NCBI RefSeq assembly: GCF_963082655.1
Contig: NC_081553.1
Location: 209,859,696 to 209,923,695, forward strand
Source of the DNA: Stomoxys calcitrans
Taxonomy: Eukaryota > Arthropoda > Insecta > Diptera > Muscidae
Direction: 5' to 3'
DNA length: 64,000 nucleotides
Made by a program: the position numbers and the translations under genes. The notes under the pieces are model-generated. The model worked only from the letters and a program-made list of their open reading frames with translations, was not told the origin of the DNA and made no database searches. Below are positions 32,850 to 45,479 of the stretch, piece by piece; within the stretch, counting starts at the first letter, position 1, and every line of letters starts with the position of its first letter.

Positions 32850-35695
32850 TTCTAGGAAAAGGACAATAAAATTAGCCTTTCTCCAGGAGAAGGGCAACAA
32901 AACTACCCTTTGTCTAGGAAAAGACAAATAAAACTACTCTATGTCTAGAAAAAGGGTCAAAAATCTACCCTTTGTCTAGGAAAAGGGTAATAAAACTACC
33001 CCTTGTTTAGGAAAAGGGTAATGAAACTACCCTTTGTCTAGGAAAAAGGGAAATAAAACTACCCTTTCTCTAGGAAAAGGGTAATAACAATACCCATTTT
33101 TTAGGAAAAGGGTAATACGAGTAAAACAACACTCTCCCTAGGAAAATGGTGACAGAACTTCACCTTCACTAGGAAACCGGAAACAGAACTACCCTTTCTC
33201 CAAAAAAAGGGTAATAAAACTACCCCTTCTCTAGGAAAAGGGTAAAAAACTACTCTTTCTCTATGAAAAGGGTAATAAAACTACCCTTTCTCCCGGAAAA
33301 GGGTAATAAAACTACCCTTTTCTCCCGGTAAAGGGTAATAAAACTACCCCTTCTCTAGGAAAGGGGTAATAAAACCGCCCTTTCTCTAGGAAAAGGGTAC
33401 TAAAACAAAACTTTCACTAGGAAACGGACACTAAAATTACCCTCTCTCTTGGAAATGAATACTAAAATTACCATTTCTTTCTTTTAAATTACCCGTTCTC
33501 TCAGAAAAGGGTACTAAAAAAGGAAAAGGGTACAAAAAATACAATTTCTCTATGAAAAGTGTACAACAACTACCGTTTCTCTAGGAAATGTGTGATAAAA
33601 GGGTAACAAAACTACCCTCTACCTGGGAAAAGGGTAATAAAACTAGACTTTCTATAATAACTGGGTAATAAAACTACCCTTTTTCTGGGTAAAGGGTAAT
33701 AAAAATACCATTTTCAGGGTAAAGGGTAATAAAAATACCATTTTTCTAGAAAAGAGGTTATAAGGAAAACGGTAATAAAACTATTATTTTTCTAGGAAAA
33801 GGGTATTACCCTACCCTTTTCAAGAAAAATGGTAATAAAACTACCCTCTCTCTAGGGAAAGAGTACTAAAACTACACTTTCTCTAGAAAAGAGTAATAAA
33901 ACTATCCTATCTCTAGGAAAAGGGTAAAAAACTACCCTATCTCTAAGAAAAGGGTAATGAAATTTCCCCTTCTCCAGGAAAATGTTAATAAATCTACACT
34001 TTCTCAAGGAAAAGGATAATTAAACTACCCTTTCTCTTGAAAATTGTTCTAAAACTACCCTTTCTCTAAGAAAAGGTTTCTAAAACTAACCTTTCTCTAG
34101 GAAAAGGGTGATAGAACTACTCTATCTCTAGAAAAAGAGTAAAAAACTACCTTTTTTCTAGTAACAGGGTAATAAAACTACACTTTATCTAGGAAAAGAA
34201 TAATGAAACCACCCTTTGTCCAGGAAAAGAGGCATAAAACTACACTTTGTCAAGGAAAGGAGTACTTAAACTACACTTTCTCTGGGAAAACGTTACTACA
34301 ACTAATCTTTCTCTAGGAAAAGGGTACTAAAACTAACCTTTCTCTAGTAAAAGGGTAATATAACTACTCTATCTCAAGGAAAAGGGTAATAAAGCAACCT
34401 TTTTTCTACTAAAAGGGTAATAAAATTACCCCTTCTCTAGGAAAAGAGTAATAAAACTACCATTTCTCTCGGAAAAGGGTAATGAAAGGGTAGTAAATCA
34501 ACATTTTTTATAGGAAAACGGTAATAAAACTACCCTTATTCTAAGAAAAGGGTAATAAAACTACCCGCTCTCGGGGTTATAAAACTACCATTTCTCTAGG
34601 AAAAGGGTACTAAAACTAACCTTTCTCCAGGAAAAGGGTAACAAAACTACCCTTCCTCTAGGAAAAGGATAATAAAACTACACTTTCTCCAGGAAATGGG
34701 AGATAAAACTACCCTTTCTCCAGGAAAAGGGTAATAAAACTACCCTTTCTTTAGAAAAGGATAATAAAACTATCCTTTCCCTAGGAAAATGGTAATAAAT
34801 CTACCCTTTCTCTAAGAAAAGGGTAATAAAACTACCCTTTCTCTAAGAAAAGGGTAATAAAACTACCCTTTCTTTAGAAAAGGATAATAAAACTATCCTT
34901 TCCTTAGGAAAATGGTAATAAATCTACCCTCTCTCTAATAAAAGGGAAATAAAACTACCCTTTCTCTAGAAAAAGTATAATAAAACTACCCTTTCTCTAG
35001 AAAAAGGGGAATAAGTCTACCATTTTTCTAAGAAAAGGGTAATAAAACTACCTTTTTTAAAGAAAATGGTAACAAAACTACCCTTGTTCTAGGAAAAGGG
35101 TAATAAAACTACCCGCTCTCTGGGTTATAAAACTACCATTTCTCTAGGAAAAGGGTACTAAAACTAATCTTTCTCTAGGAAAAGGGTACTAAAACTACTC
35201 TTTATCTAGGAAAAGGGTAGTAAAACCATCCTTTGTCTGGGACAAGGGTAATAAAACTACCCTTTTTCCAGGAAAAGGGTAATAAAACCACAATTTGTCT
35301 AGGACAAGGGTAATAAAACTACCCTTTCTTCAGGAAAAGGGTAATAAAACTACCCTTTCTCTAGGAAAAGGATAATAAAACTACCCTTTCTCTAGAAAAA
35401 GGATAATAAAACTACCCTTTCTCCAGGAGAAGGGGAATAAATCTACCCTTTCTCTAAGAAAAGGGTAATAAAACTAACTTTTTTAAAGAAAATGGTAACA
35501 AAACTACCCTCTCTCTAGGAAAAGGGTAATAAAACTACCTTTTTTAAAGAAAATGGTAACAAAACTACCCTTATTCTAGGAAAAGGGTAATAAAACTACC
35601 CGCTCTCTGGGTTATAAACTACAATTTCTCTAGGAAAAGGGTACTAAAACTAACCTTTCTCCGGAAAAAGGGTACTAAAATTACTCTCTATCTTG
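32850..35695 (+). repeat. 31-bp palindromic satellite, array 5
   Basis: Roughly 90 units by length. Unit CTACCCTTTCTCTAGGAAAA then GGGTAATAAAA; spacer is TAATAAAACTACC rather than TACTAAAACTACC, which marks this array. Contains longer duplicated blocks, e.g. the unusual ACTACCCGCTCTCNGGGTTATAAA unit at about 34561, 35113 and 35600. The right edge joins an RNase H relic. Confidence 0.95.
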
Positions 35696-35699
35696 GAAA

Positions 35700-35912
35700 A
35701 GATTTTTACTGTCGGTAAAGATGTTCACACTCGACGTTCTCACGTTAGCACCACACCACTTCACGCATTCCGTGATCGCCTGGATATCCGCCTGCAGGAC
35801 CGTATTATGGTCAGGCAGTCTAAAACAGATCTCAGTCCCTGGGTTTTCAATGTAAACCCCCAGGCCCACTCTGTCCTCTAGCTTTGATCCATCCGTGTAA
35901 CATGATCTTTTC
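35700..35912 (-). pseudogene. non-LTR RNase H fragment
   Basis: Minus frame reads VGLGVYIENPGTEICFRLPD and VLQADIQAITECVKWCGA, then VNIFTDSKNL with the second catalytic Asp kept; the usual catalytic Glu is Asp here (LQAD). Same family as 1837-2640 and 61801-62370. Truncated on both sides by satellite array 5 and by spacer. Confidence 0.75.
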
Positions 35913-35924
35913 TATGCAAAGGAT

Positions 35925-36100
35925 ACCAAATTATTGCCATATGAGTCCATATCGGACAAACATTTATATGGGAGCTATATCCAGATCTGAACCGATTTCT
36001 ATGAAATACTCTGAAGGTGTTGGGAGTCATAAGTAATCTCTTGTGCAAAATTTTGTGAGAATCGGTAAAAAAATGACAATGTTATTGCAATCGGAAAAGC
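35925..36100 (+). repeat. fragment of the 153-bp modular repeat
   Basis: ATTTATATGGGAGCTATATC, then CAGATCTGAACCGATTTCTA and a GTGCAAAATTTTGTGAGAAT block correspond to one diverged unit. Confidence 0.7.
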
Positions 36101-36235
36101 ATTGAGAAAGTTGCGCTGATCTGATTAATTAATTTATTGCTCTATATATAGCTGTCCCAAAATTTCCTTTTTAGGACAGAAAGGTGATAAAAAAAGTAAC
36201 AGTATGAGGTGTGCTTGAAATAAAATAAAAGATGG

Positions 36236-36549
36236 CATGCAAATTTGTAAATATTGTCCATGAACTTTCCACTAAGGAAGAGGGGCAAACTTCTCAAATA
36301 TCAATGAGTGCAGTCAGATTCAATGATAAGGGGCCTCCTTTTTATAGCCGAGTCCGAACGGCGAGCCGCAGTGCGACACCTCTTTGGAGAGAAGTTTTAT
36401 ATGGCATAGTACCTCACAAATGTTGCCACCATTAGGAGGGGAAAACCATCGCTGAAAATTTTTTTTCTGATGGTCTCGCCAGGATCCAAACGCAGGCGTT
36501 CAGATTCATAGGCAGACATGCTAACCTCTGCGCTACGGTGGCTTCCGGA
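36236..36549 (-). mobile_element. tRNA-derived SINE, copy 7
   Basis: Nearly full-length minus copy: tail complement GCAAATTTGTAAATATTGTCC at left, body with GCCGAGTCCGAACGGCGAGC, box A complement CCTCTGCGCTACGGTGGC at the right end. Box B is altered (GGATCCAAACGC in plus sense). Confidence 0.85.
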
Positions 36550-36596
36550 GGGTATGAAGAGTTAAAAATTTTACAAATTTTTTTCTTAATTTTTTT

Positions 36597-38164
36597 TATA
36601 CCCACCACCATAGGATGAGGGTATACTAATCTGGTCATTCCGTTTGTAACACCTAGAAATATTCGTCTAAGACCCCTTACAGAATATACATTCTTGATCG
36701 TCCCGACGTTGTGGGTCGATCTAGCCATGTGCGTCACGATAGTGGTCGCACGCGTAAAGCTAGCCGCTTGAAATTTGACACAGATACTTACTATTGACGT
36801 AGGATGTTAAAGATTGCAAATGGGCCATATCGGTTCAGATTAAGATATAGCTCCCATATAAACCGACCTCTCGATTTGACTACTTGAGCCCCTACAAGCC
36901 GCAATTTTCATCCGATTTGGCTAAAGTTACGCATGAAGTTTTCTGTTATGACTTTCAACAACTATGCCAAGTACGATCCAAATCGGTATATAACTTGATA
37001 TAGCTCCCATATAAACCGATCTCCCCGATTTGATTTCTTGAGCCAATGGAAGCCGAAATTTTTAACCGATTTGGCTGAAACCTTGCATGTGGTGTTCCTT
37101 TATGACGTGCAACAACTTCTCAATTTTTTCTCATATATTCTAGATTGTCGCAAAAATCTAAGTCTATCAAGCCATGGCCGTTTGCCTGTCTGTGGAAATC
37201 ACGCTACATTCCGCAAAAATGGAGAAATTTAACTGAAACTTTGGACAGAGTCTTTTTTTTTTGTCCATAGGCAGATTAATTTCGAATATGGGCTATATTG
37301 TATTTTAACGTGATATAGCCTCCATTTAGACCGATTTGCTGGTTTAAGGTCTTAGCCCCATTAATGGCACATTTATTGTATAACTTCACCGAAATTTGAG
37401 TCAATGAGTTTTGTAAGACCCCTCAACATCCGTATTCTATATGGCCCAGGTCGGTCTTTATTTGGCTATATCTGCCATATATACCGATTTTCTGATTTAA
37501 GGTCTTGAGCCCTTAAAAGGTGAATTGATTACCCACTCTTTGATGCCCGTGTTCACTATGGCCTAAATCGGCCTCTAGTTGGACATGCAAATTCAAATTT
37601 GCCCATGAACATTCCATTAGGGAACTGGGGCAAACTTTTCAAAAATCAATGAGTGCTGTCCGATTCAATTTTAAGGAACCTCCTTTTTATAGCCGAGTCC
37701 GAACGGCGTGCCACAGTGCGACACCTCTTTGGGGAGAAGTTTTTACATGGCAAAGTACCTGTCAAATGTCGGTAGCATTAGGAGGGGATAACCACCGTTC
37801 AACATTTTTTCTGATGTTTTCGCCAGGAGTGGAACCTAGGCATTCATCGTCATGGGCGGACATCTAATCTCTCTGCTACGGTGGATAAAGTTGCCATATA
37901 TACCGACTTCCTGATTTAGGTTCTTAGGCCCATAAAACCCCCTTTTTTAACCTATTACGGCACAATGAGCTGTATTAGACTTTACGACGTCCATCTTCAA
38001 TATGGCCCAGATCCATCAATAGATATAGCAGCCCTATATGCCGATCTCCAGATTTAAGGTCTCGGGATCATAAAAGGCTCCTTTAGTCGCCCAATTTTGC
38101 TGAAATATGGCACATTGAGTTGACATTTGTACCTTGTATCCCTTGACATTTGTACCTTGTATCC
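36597..38164 (-). repeat. 153-bp modular repeat element, minus copy, with nested SINE
   Basis: Starts with the complement of the 3' terminus (TATACCCACCACCATAGGAT, then GTCATTCCGTTTGTAACACC and CTTGATCGTCC), followed by several units with CCCATATAAACCGATCTC. SINE copy 8 (37584-37886) is inserted. Units are of the subfamily with TTAAGGTCTTAGCCC. Confidence 0.8.
37584..37886 (-). mobile_element. tRNA-derived SINE, copy 8, nested in 153-bp repeat
   Basis: Minus copy with tail complement GCAAATTCAAATTTGCCCAT at left, GCCGAGTCCGAACGGCGTGC in the body and CTGCTACGGTGG at the right end. The flanking modular-repeat unit resumes after it. Confidence 0.85.
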
Positions 38165-38360
38165 CAGAACGACTGAACTGGTCCTTTTCACCAAGAGGAG
38201 GAAGCTGGGTTTTTATAAGGGACCTGTCCTAAATGGGTTGAAGCTATCGTTCTCTTTAGAGGCCAAACACTCGGGGTGATTCTTGACCAGAAACTTAGTT
38301 GGAGAAGAAACATCGAAGAAAGGGTCAAAAGGGGACAATAAAGCGCTCTGGGGTCCATAC
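38165..38360 (+). pseudogene. non-LTR reverse transcriptase thumb fragment
   Basis: Plus frame reads TELVLFTKRRKLGFYKGP and NGLKLSFSLEAKH, then after a frame break SWRRNIEERVKRGQ: the region after the RT catalytic palm. Very short, flanked by 153-bp repeat on the left. Confidence 0.7.
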
Positions 38361-39747
38361 GCTACAGTCAATGAAAATATCAGAAAAATCGGTCCAGTCA
38401 TTTTTGAGCCTATACGAAACAGACTGGGCTTTAAAGGTCGTACATTGGTAGGTTGTATTTATCTCGAAGAAATTGCGAAAGGACCAAATCTCTACACTTT
38501 GTTCTACTAGCTGCGTCTTTTTCCAAGCATGTGTGTGGATTTCTTTATCACACACCTATTTCCTGAGTATACACACGGTTTTTGTGCAACATTTGGAAGT
38601 TGAGCCTTTCTCATCCTTTGTTTTCATTGAGAACTGCCACTATATCAATAATATCCTATAAATTCTAAACTGATAACAGTGTTAACCAAAAAAACCCTCT
38701 CAACATTCATTTAACATTCTAACCCATTATGTAAAAGTGCTTGACATTTGACTATCACAAATCTCAGGTCAGATATTTTATGTGATTTCATTTCAATTGA
38801 AGTCATCTCCAGCCTACTGCGTTCTATGCTAAAATGGCATCAATTACAAAGAGAATCTTAAATCAATTGAAAAATGTTTCCATCTGATTTAAAATTAAAT
38901 CGTTTGCTATAAAATTCCAATGGAAAAAAAGCCCACACTTAACAGATGGATGAGTAATGGCCAAAGCCATAGTAATGGTTTACAGGCATACAAACGCAAA
39001 CACACACACATACATGTACATGAAAACAATTTTGTCTATAATCAAGTTTCGAATTGCATATGCTAAAGTCAACTCACTCGAGACTATCATGATATCCCTG
39101 AAAAGTATTTAATCCTATTTCGATAATACATAGACAAGTAGATGACTGTTATTTACACACACACACACACACACGCGCACACACACTTAACATATAAATC
39201 AGCATATGAAAAACTTTAGTGCACACTTGTATATATCACTTTCAACTTATTAACATGAATGAGTGGGTCGCTGTGTATGTGTGTGTCTATGTATGTGTGC
39301 AAAATGGAAAATGTAATTGTATTTATTAGGGTCACTAGATTAAACCGTTACGATAACTGTTTTGCATATGGGCTTTTCCGGAGCAAAACTAAATTGAAAT
39401 GAATTTATTGTACAAATAAAAATTATATCTAAAGTCCGCTGACACAACAAATGATGTAGAGGCCCTTTTCGGCAGATGGTCGTTAACAAAAACAGTTATT
39501 TATGGAGGTTCATGTGAACTGTATCTTTGTGTTTTTGGGAGCTATCTTTTGTTTAGGCATTCCAATAAAACATAGTTTGAAGTGATTTGGCGCAATATGG
39601 GAGGAGGAAACTAGCCTAAATTGTATTGCCAATGAAAAAGGAAAATTGATATGGAAGGCTCTATGATAAGCATTTCCCTGATTATCGCAACTAGTGCCCG
39701 TGATTCTAGTCCTATAAGAATATAAAGCCACATAAAAGCTATAGGCA
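38361..39747. other. spacer with microsatellites
   Basis: No gene recognised. (CA)n at about 39155-39183, with (TG)n-like patches near 39270. The stretch looks like ordinary unique fly spacer. Confidence 0.5.
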
Positions 39748-40880
39748 TTTTTATACTCTCCATCATAGGATTGAGGTATATTAACTTTGACAACCCCAAA
39801 CATTGGAGTCGGAGTCGAACAATTTGGCCCAAAGTCGAAAAAATTATCTTGACTCCTACTCCGTACAAAGTAGTAAAAAATATTACAACAAAAACAAGTA
39901 AAAGGACGTTAAGTTCGGCCGAGCCGAACTATAGGTACCCACCACATCGGGTATATACGTAAACCACCTTTCGTCATAATTCGGTGAAAATTGCATAATT
40001 TATGCTATGATTTGGACCAAATTCGGAACGGACATTGGACAATGACTAATAAGTACAAGTCATTGTTCCTATATCCAAATATAGACCGATTTGAACCATA
40101 TATGACACGGATGTCGAATAGCCTAACATAAGTCACTGCGTCAAATTTCAGCGAAATCAGGTTATAAATACGCATTTTATAGGCCCAAGACCTTATATCG
40201 AGAGATTCGTCTATATGGCAGCTATATCCAAATCTGAACCGATCTAGGCAACTCACTGTCCCAAATTTCGGCAACATCGGACAATAAATGCGCCTTTTAT
40301 GAGCCCAAAACCTTAAATCGAGAGATCGGTCAATATGGCAGCTATATCCAAATCTGAACCGATCTGGGAAAAACTGGAAAAGGATATCGAGAGGCCTAAC
40401 ACAACTCACTGTCCCAAATTTCGGCGACGTCGGACAATAAATACGCCTTTTATGGGCCCAAATCCTTAAATCGAGAGATCGGTCCATATGGCAGCTATAT
40501 CCAAATCTGGACCGATCTGGGCCAAATTAAAGAAGGATATCGAAGGTTGTAAGACAACCCGCAGTCCCAAATTTCGACGAAATCGGACAATAAATGCGCC
40601 TTTTATGGCCCTAAAACCTTAAATCGAGAAATCGGTCTATATGGCAGCTGTATCCAAATCTGGACCGATCTGGGAAAAATTGAAAAATGATGTCGAAGAC
40701 CCTAACACAACTCACTGTCTCAAATTTCGGCTACATCGGACAATAAAGCCGCCTTTTATGGGCCCAAGACCTTAAATCCAAATTGAAGAAGCATGTAGAA
40801 GGGCATAACAAAGCCTCATTGTCCCAAATTTCGGCGACATCTGGCAATAACTGCGCTTTTTATGAGCCTAAAACCATAAA
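39748..40880 (+). repeat. 153-bp modular repeat element, plus copy, after a 3'-end relic
   Basis: 39748-39795 is a minus-oriented 3' terminal piece (ACTCTCCATCATAGGATTGA). From about 39888 a plus copy begins with GTTCGGCCGAGCCGAACTAT and continues through units with GCGCCTTTTATGAGCCCAAA and ATCGAGAGATCGGTCAATAT to about 40880. On the minus strand a 160-codon frame spans the units because their length is a multiple of three. Confidence 0.8.
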
Positions 40881-40889
40881 TTTTAAACT

Positions 40890-41230
40890 CAATGATAAGG
40901 GACGTTATCATTGAGCTTAAACTTGAATCGGACTGCACTCCTTGATATGTGACAAGTTTGCCCCTGTTCCTTAGTGGAATGTTCATGGGAAAAAATTGCA
41001 ATTTTTGCAATTTGATAATGAAGCGTTTTTTATAACCGAGTTTGAACGTCGTGCCGCAGTGCGACACCTCTTTGGGGAGATTTATTTTTCAAAGCTCTGT
41101 TTGGCATGGTACCTCGCAAATGTCGCCAGCATTAAGAGAGCCAACTACAACTTTAAATTTTCTCCGATGTTCTCGCCAGAATTCGAACTCAGGCATGCAG
41201 CGTCATAGGCGCACATAGGCTACAGTGGCA
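40890..41230. mobile_element. rearranged SINE, copy 9: 3' half plus, 5' half minus
   Basis: 40905-41000 matches the 3' half in plus orientation (TTATCATTGAGCTTAAACTT to GTGGAATGTTCATGGG). From about 41025 to 41230 the 5' part lies in minus orientation (GTGCCGCAGTGCGACACCTC, ATTCGAACTCAGGC, GGCTACAGTGGC). The junction is an A/T-rich TGCAATTTTTGCAATTTG palindrome. Confidence 0.75.
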
Positions 41231-41429
41231 CGAAGTCGATATCCACATTCAGGACGAAGTGTCCCCAGCCTAAAAGGATATTAGAGAGTTAAAGAAGGCG
41301 CAGTGGAGCGGGCCCGGTTCGGCTAGTTTGATTAGAAATTGGATTTAAGCCTTACTTTCAGTTAACATCACCATATATATTCTTAATGGTTTAACTTAAT
41401 CTTAATTACATATTTTGTTACTCATTATA

Positions 41430-41666
41430 TTGGGTTGCCCAAAAAGTAATTGCGGATTTTTCATATAGTCGGCGTTGACAAATTTTTTCAACGGCTTGTG
41501 ACTCTGTAATTGCTTTCTTTCTTCTGTCGGTTATCAGCTGTTACTTTTAGCTTGCTTTAGAAAAACGTGTAAAAAGAGTATATTTGATTAAAGTTCATTT
41601 TAAGTTTTATTAAAAATGCATTTACTTTCTTTTAAAAAATCCGCAATTACTTTTTGGACAACCCAA
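41430..41666 (+). mobile_element. mariner-type MITE, copy 3
   Basis: 237 bp, same orientation as copy 1, TA at 41428-41429 and 41667-41668; one mismatch in the right terminal repeat (TTGGACAACCCAA). Confidence 0.9.
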
Positions 41667-41689
41667 TAATATGTACAGTTTATGTGTGG

Positions 41690-42330
41690 GTGTGTGTGTG
41701 TGCAGGTTGATGGCCAGCACATCAACCTCTCCGTTTCCCGCCACCTCTTGATGGCCCGAAATCCACCACAATCGGAAAGCATCCCCCAAAACGTCCGAAA
41801 CTCGTTGTGCATCTCCCGACAAGCTTTGACCTCACATAACCCGCAGTCAGGGCCTTCAGTGCAGCTTGACTGTTCACATAATTTTGTGATAGTCTAAAAG
41901 GGCCGCCGCTGCTGACTCAGGATCATATCCAAGGCTTTGAGGATAGCAAAAACCTCAGACACTTCACTAATTCCTAATTCCTAGAAATTCAATAAAATCT
42001 CCTGTCCCGGTGCACAACCCCCCCCCCCCCCCCTCCCCCAGCTAGGACGCATCTGTATAAGCCTTCACCCCAAATCTCCATCTTCGGGAAGACAACCTCC
42101 TGGTCGCCATCGAAGAAAGATCCACCTGGAACATAGTTCGTCGCGTCGCCAATTTCATGTAGTCGTTCGAAGACAGCAGCCTTCCGTAGAATGTCATTCC
42201 GTCGCCAATGTCATGTAGTCGTCCGAAGACAGCAGCCTTCCGTAGAACGAACGGTTGTCCAAAATATAAAGAACGACGTGTTGCTGACTCCCTCAATCTG
42301 AAAGCAGTCTTCAACGACGCGCACTCTTCC
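41690..42330 (-). pseudogene. non-LTR RNase H relic
   Basis: Minus strand: near 41760-41700 WISGHQEVAGNGEVDVLA is the last RNase H motif (His and final Asp region). Further left in protein, the plus-strand text CCGGTGCACAACC(C)n and GAAGACAACCTCCTGGTCGC at 42005-42105 corresponds to the RNase H start of the relic at 52600-52860. A C16 run (about 42018-42033) interrupts it, and a 56-bp tandem duplication (CAGCAGCCTTCCGTAGAA at 42173 and 42229) lies at its edge. Confidence 0.65.
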
Positions 42331-42339
42331 TACAAGAGC

Positions 42340-44158
42340 AAAGGTCTCAGATCAAGTATGTGTGTATGTGTATGTGTGTGTGTGTGCAGGTGTTCTACAC
42401 ATTAATGCTAATTTAAGCTACTGTCTCTTTACTTGTAATCTTCCTTCAGATACTTTGTTAATTGTTTTAAGATTATCCAAGTCATTTGATACCAGCATAT
42501 CAAAAAAAAAAAAAAACTTTTTCCCATTGTGTGTTTTTATCCATGGCTATTTTTGGGCCATGTAATCCGACAATTAGATGGCTTAATTTACCTATTCCCC
42601 AAAGAGCAGATAAATTTGTTCTCATTCATATGAATTTGTTGCAGAAGCAAAGCGTGCTTGGGACCTTGGGAAGAGTATCATGTGCGAGTGGAGCTATGCC
42701 AAGGCGTACGCACGCACAAGGCTATGTGGTCATGTTTATTAATGTAATTAATTTTCCAGATAACAGCATATAAATCTGCCTAATGGAAAAGATTTGGTTT
42801 ATTACCAAATAATTGTTATTTGAAGGTTTCACCACCCCCTCCCCCCCACGAAAAGGGAAATACGATATCAAGCACAGCCCTGGGCACAAGCAAACATTTA
42901 AACATGCTTTATTGGGCTGGCGGCCAGACACCAGACTGGAATATGCCCATCTCTCTCTCTCTCTGGTGTTCACCATTGTGGCTTATATGGTAATTAACTG
43001 CCTTGAGTATCTTTTTGCCCCATTAACATCTGCCCCACAATGTAACACCTTTTAGTTTCGTATTAAAAGGCCTGAGGTTTGCCCTGTCCTCATTTGGAAA
43101 AAGGTGATAACTCTTTATTTTCTGTATGATAAATTTCAATGAAATCATTTAAGGCCTGTAGCCTGGTATGTAAGCACATAGCAGGCAGACAATTTTAAAT
43201 AACCACTGATGCTGAAGGCTGCTGGGCAATTTTCAATTACAACAAATATTTCATAGTTGGTTGTATGTATTTTAAATTAAAAGCCTTTGAGTGGCATCTC
43301 AATCTCTTGAAAGTGTATACATTTAATTTAAATTAAATAATACACAGGGGAAATGAATTCTGCATATATACAAACACTGGCACAATCATACACACACGCA
43401 CACACACACACACATACTCCCATATGTATGCGTAGATACACAGAACTATAGCCAGGCATAAATCAATGCTGTATGGTTTAATGCTATGACTATCACAAGG
43501 TAGGAAAATATATGTCCTGGCAATTTGTTAACAACAAAATGCCCCCCCTCCCCGATCCCTGTCTCCCCTTCTCAATACCAATGTACTTATTATACTCTGT
43601 TCCCCCAATGGCATTTCCTCCCAAGAGACAGAGTACCCATCAACTCTTTATATGGTAGAACGAACATCCATATAACATAGACAATGGTATAAATTATTCT
43701 CAATCAGACGGACGGACAGACAGATAGACCAACAGACAGACAGACATACTACACAAGAGCCCTTAGCATTTGTATTTGTTTGCAGAGAGAAGCTTTTCAT
43801 ATTTCTACTATTTGCCTACTTTGGCTTGGCATTCGCATATGTGTATGTATTTTGCCAAGGATACGTGCTAATCATGTAGATCAACCACATTGATAAGTGA
43901 AGATGCTAAGATTGGGATTAGGCATGGTTGTCTATATGATGCAGTGATTTCTAGATATCCTTAATGGAATTTTTCTACGACTAAGCTGGAGACCATGTGA
44001 CATTTGTAGTGGAGCAGAGGGTAAAGGTACAAGCGAATATTGGATTGGGCAAAACAGTAAGGAGAAAAGTAGAGTAGCTCTTAGGCAAGGACTTAGATTT
44101 ACATTAAAGGGAACACCTTTTATCAAATTACAAAAATGTCATAGTTTAAGAACATATT
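42340..44158. other. spacer with microsatellites
   Basis: No gene recognised. (GT)n at 42358-42388, (CT)n at 42950-42964, (CA)n at about 43388-43412, and a CAGACAGACAGA patch at 43715-43745. AT-rich elsewhere. Confidence 0.5.
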
Positions 44159-44242
44159 TTCATACCCATCACCAAAAGATTATTCTGGTCATTCCATTTG
44201 TAATACCCCAAGATATCGATTTGCGACCCCATAAAGTATATA

Positions 44243-45479
44243 AAGGGTGATTTTTTAGCTATTATCTTTTTGGCAACACTGGTTTAAACAGCTTACGCAC
44301 GTTTCGTGTTTTGTTGCACTGTCAAACATCTTCAATTTAGTCTATAATTTAATCATGAAACGTCTTAGAAACTAACAACGATTGCAAATTATTGAATTTT
44401 ATTACCAAAATGCGTGCTCTGTTAAGAAAGTTCATAGTGTTCAAATAGTGTTCAGCGACGAAGCTCATTTTTTACCTCAGTTGGTACGTAAATAAGTCGA
44501 ATTGTCGATTTTGGAGTGAAGATTAGCCAGAAGTATCCCAAGAGCTACCAATGCATCCAGAAGAAGTCACAATTTGGTGTGGTTTATGGGCTGGTGGTAT
44601 CATTGGACCGTACTTCTTCACAGATGATGCGAATCGTAAGGTAATTGTGAATGGCTAGCGATAACGTGAATTGATATCCAACTTTTTTTTTGCCCAAAAT
44701 GCCAGAGCTTGACTTGCATGACGTGTGATTTCAACTAGACGGTGCCATATGCCACACAGCACGCGTAACAATGGACGCTAAACATTTTATTTCACGTTCG
44801 GCACCGATAAATTGGCCGCCTAGATGGTGCGATTTAACGCCTTTAGACAATTTTTTATAGGGCTATGTAAAAGCTCATGTCCATACAGACAAGTCCGCTT
44901 CAATTGACTCTTTGGAAGACAACAATGAAACATTAATTCGTGAGATACCGGCCGAAATGTTGGATAGAGTATGCCAAAGTTGGACTTAACAGATAGGCCA
45001 CTTGTGGCGCAGCCACTGTAAACATTTGCATGGCATAATCTACAAACATTAAATTCTATTGACCATACGTAATGTGCTTAAATGTTTCCCAAACATCCCA
45101 TTGCGTAACAAATTAGAGGGAAACTAACTTCTCACAATATCAATTGAGTGCTGCCCGATTCAAAGTTAAGCTCAATGATAAGGGGACCTCCTGTTTTATG
45201 CCGAGTCCGAACGGCGTGTCACTGAAAAGTGACACCTCTTGGTTGAGAAGTTGTACATGGCTGAAATACTCACAAATGTGGCCAGCATTTGGTGAAAAAA
45301 TGTTTTAAGGTCCCCACGCCGGAAGGATTTGAACCCGGGTGCTTGGGCACGATAGGCGGACATGCTAACCTATGCACCACGGTGGACCGTACTATCGATT
45401 CAAATAAAGATTTCATGCATTTTTCTAAATTTTATGTTTTTTTTTTTAACTTTCCTATAACTCTTAAAAAATCACCCTT
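44243..45479 (+). pseudogene. decayed Tc1/mariner transposon with nested SINE
   Basis: Termini AAGGGTGATTTTTTAGC and its complement, TA at 44241-44242 and 45480-45481. N-terminal helix-turn-helix remnant QRLQIIEFYYQNACSVKK near 44380-44425, then an internal deletion to the first-Asp motif FSDEAHF, LPMHPEEVTIWCGLWAGGII, the second Asp in FQLDGAICHTARVTMD, and the third in WPPRWCDLTPLDNFL; the end is HLHGIIYKH near 45050. Frameshifts and stops make it inactive. Same family as the element at 15435, but older. Confidence 0.85.
45140..45395 (-). mobile_element. tRNA-derived SINE, copy 10, nested in mariner
   Basis: Minus copy: ATCAATTGAGTGCTGCCCGA, GCCGAGTCCGAACGGCGTGT, box B complement GGATTTGAACCCG and the head complement ATGCACCACGGTGG. 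The 3' tail is missing. Confidence 0.85.
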
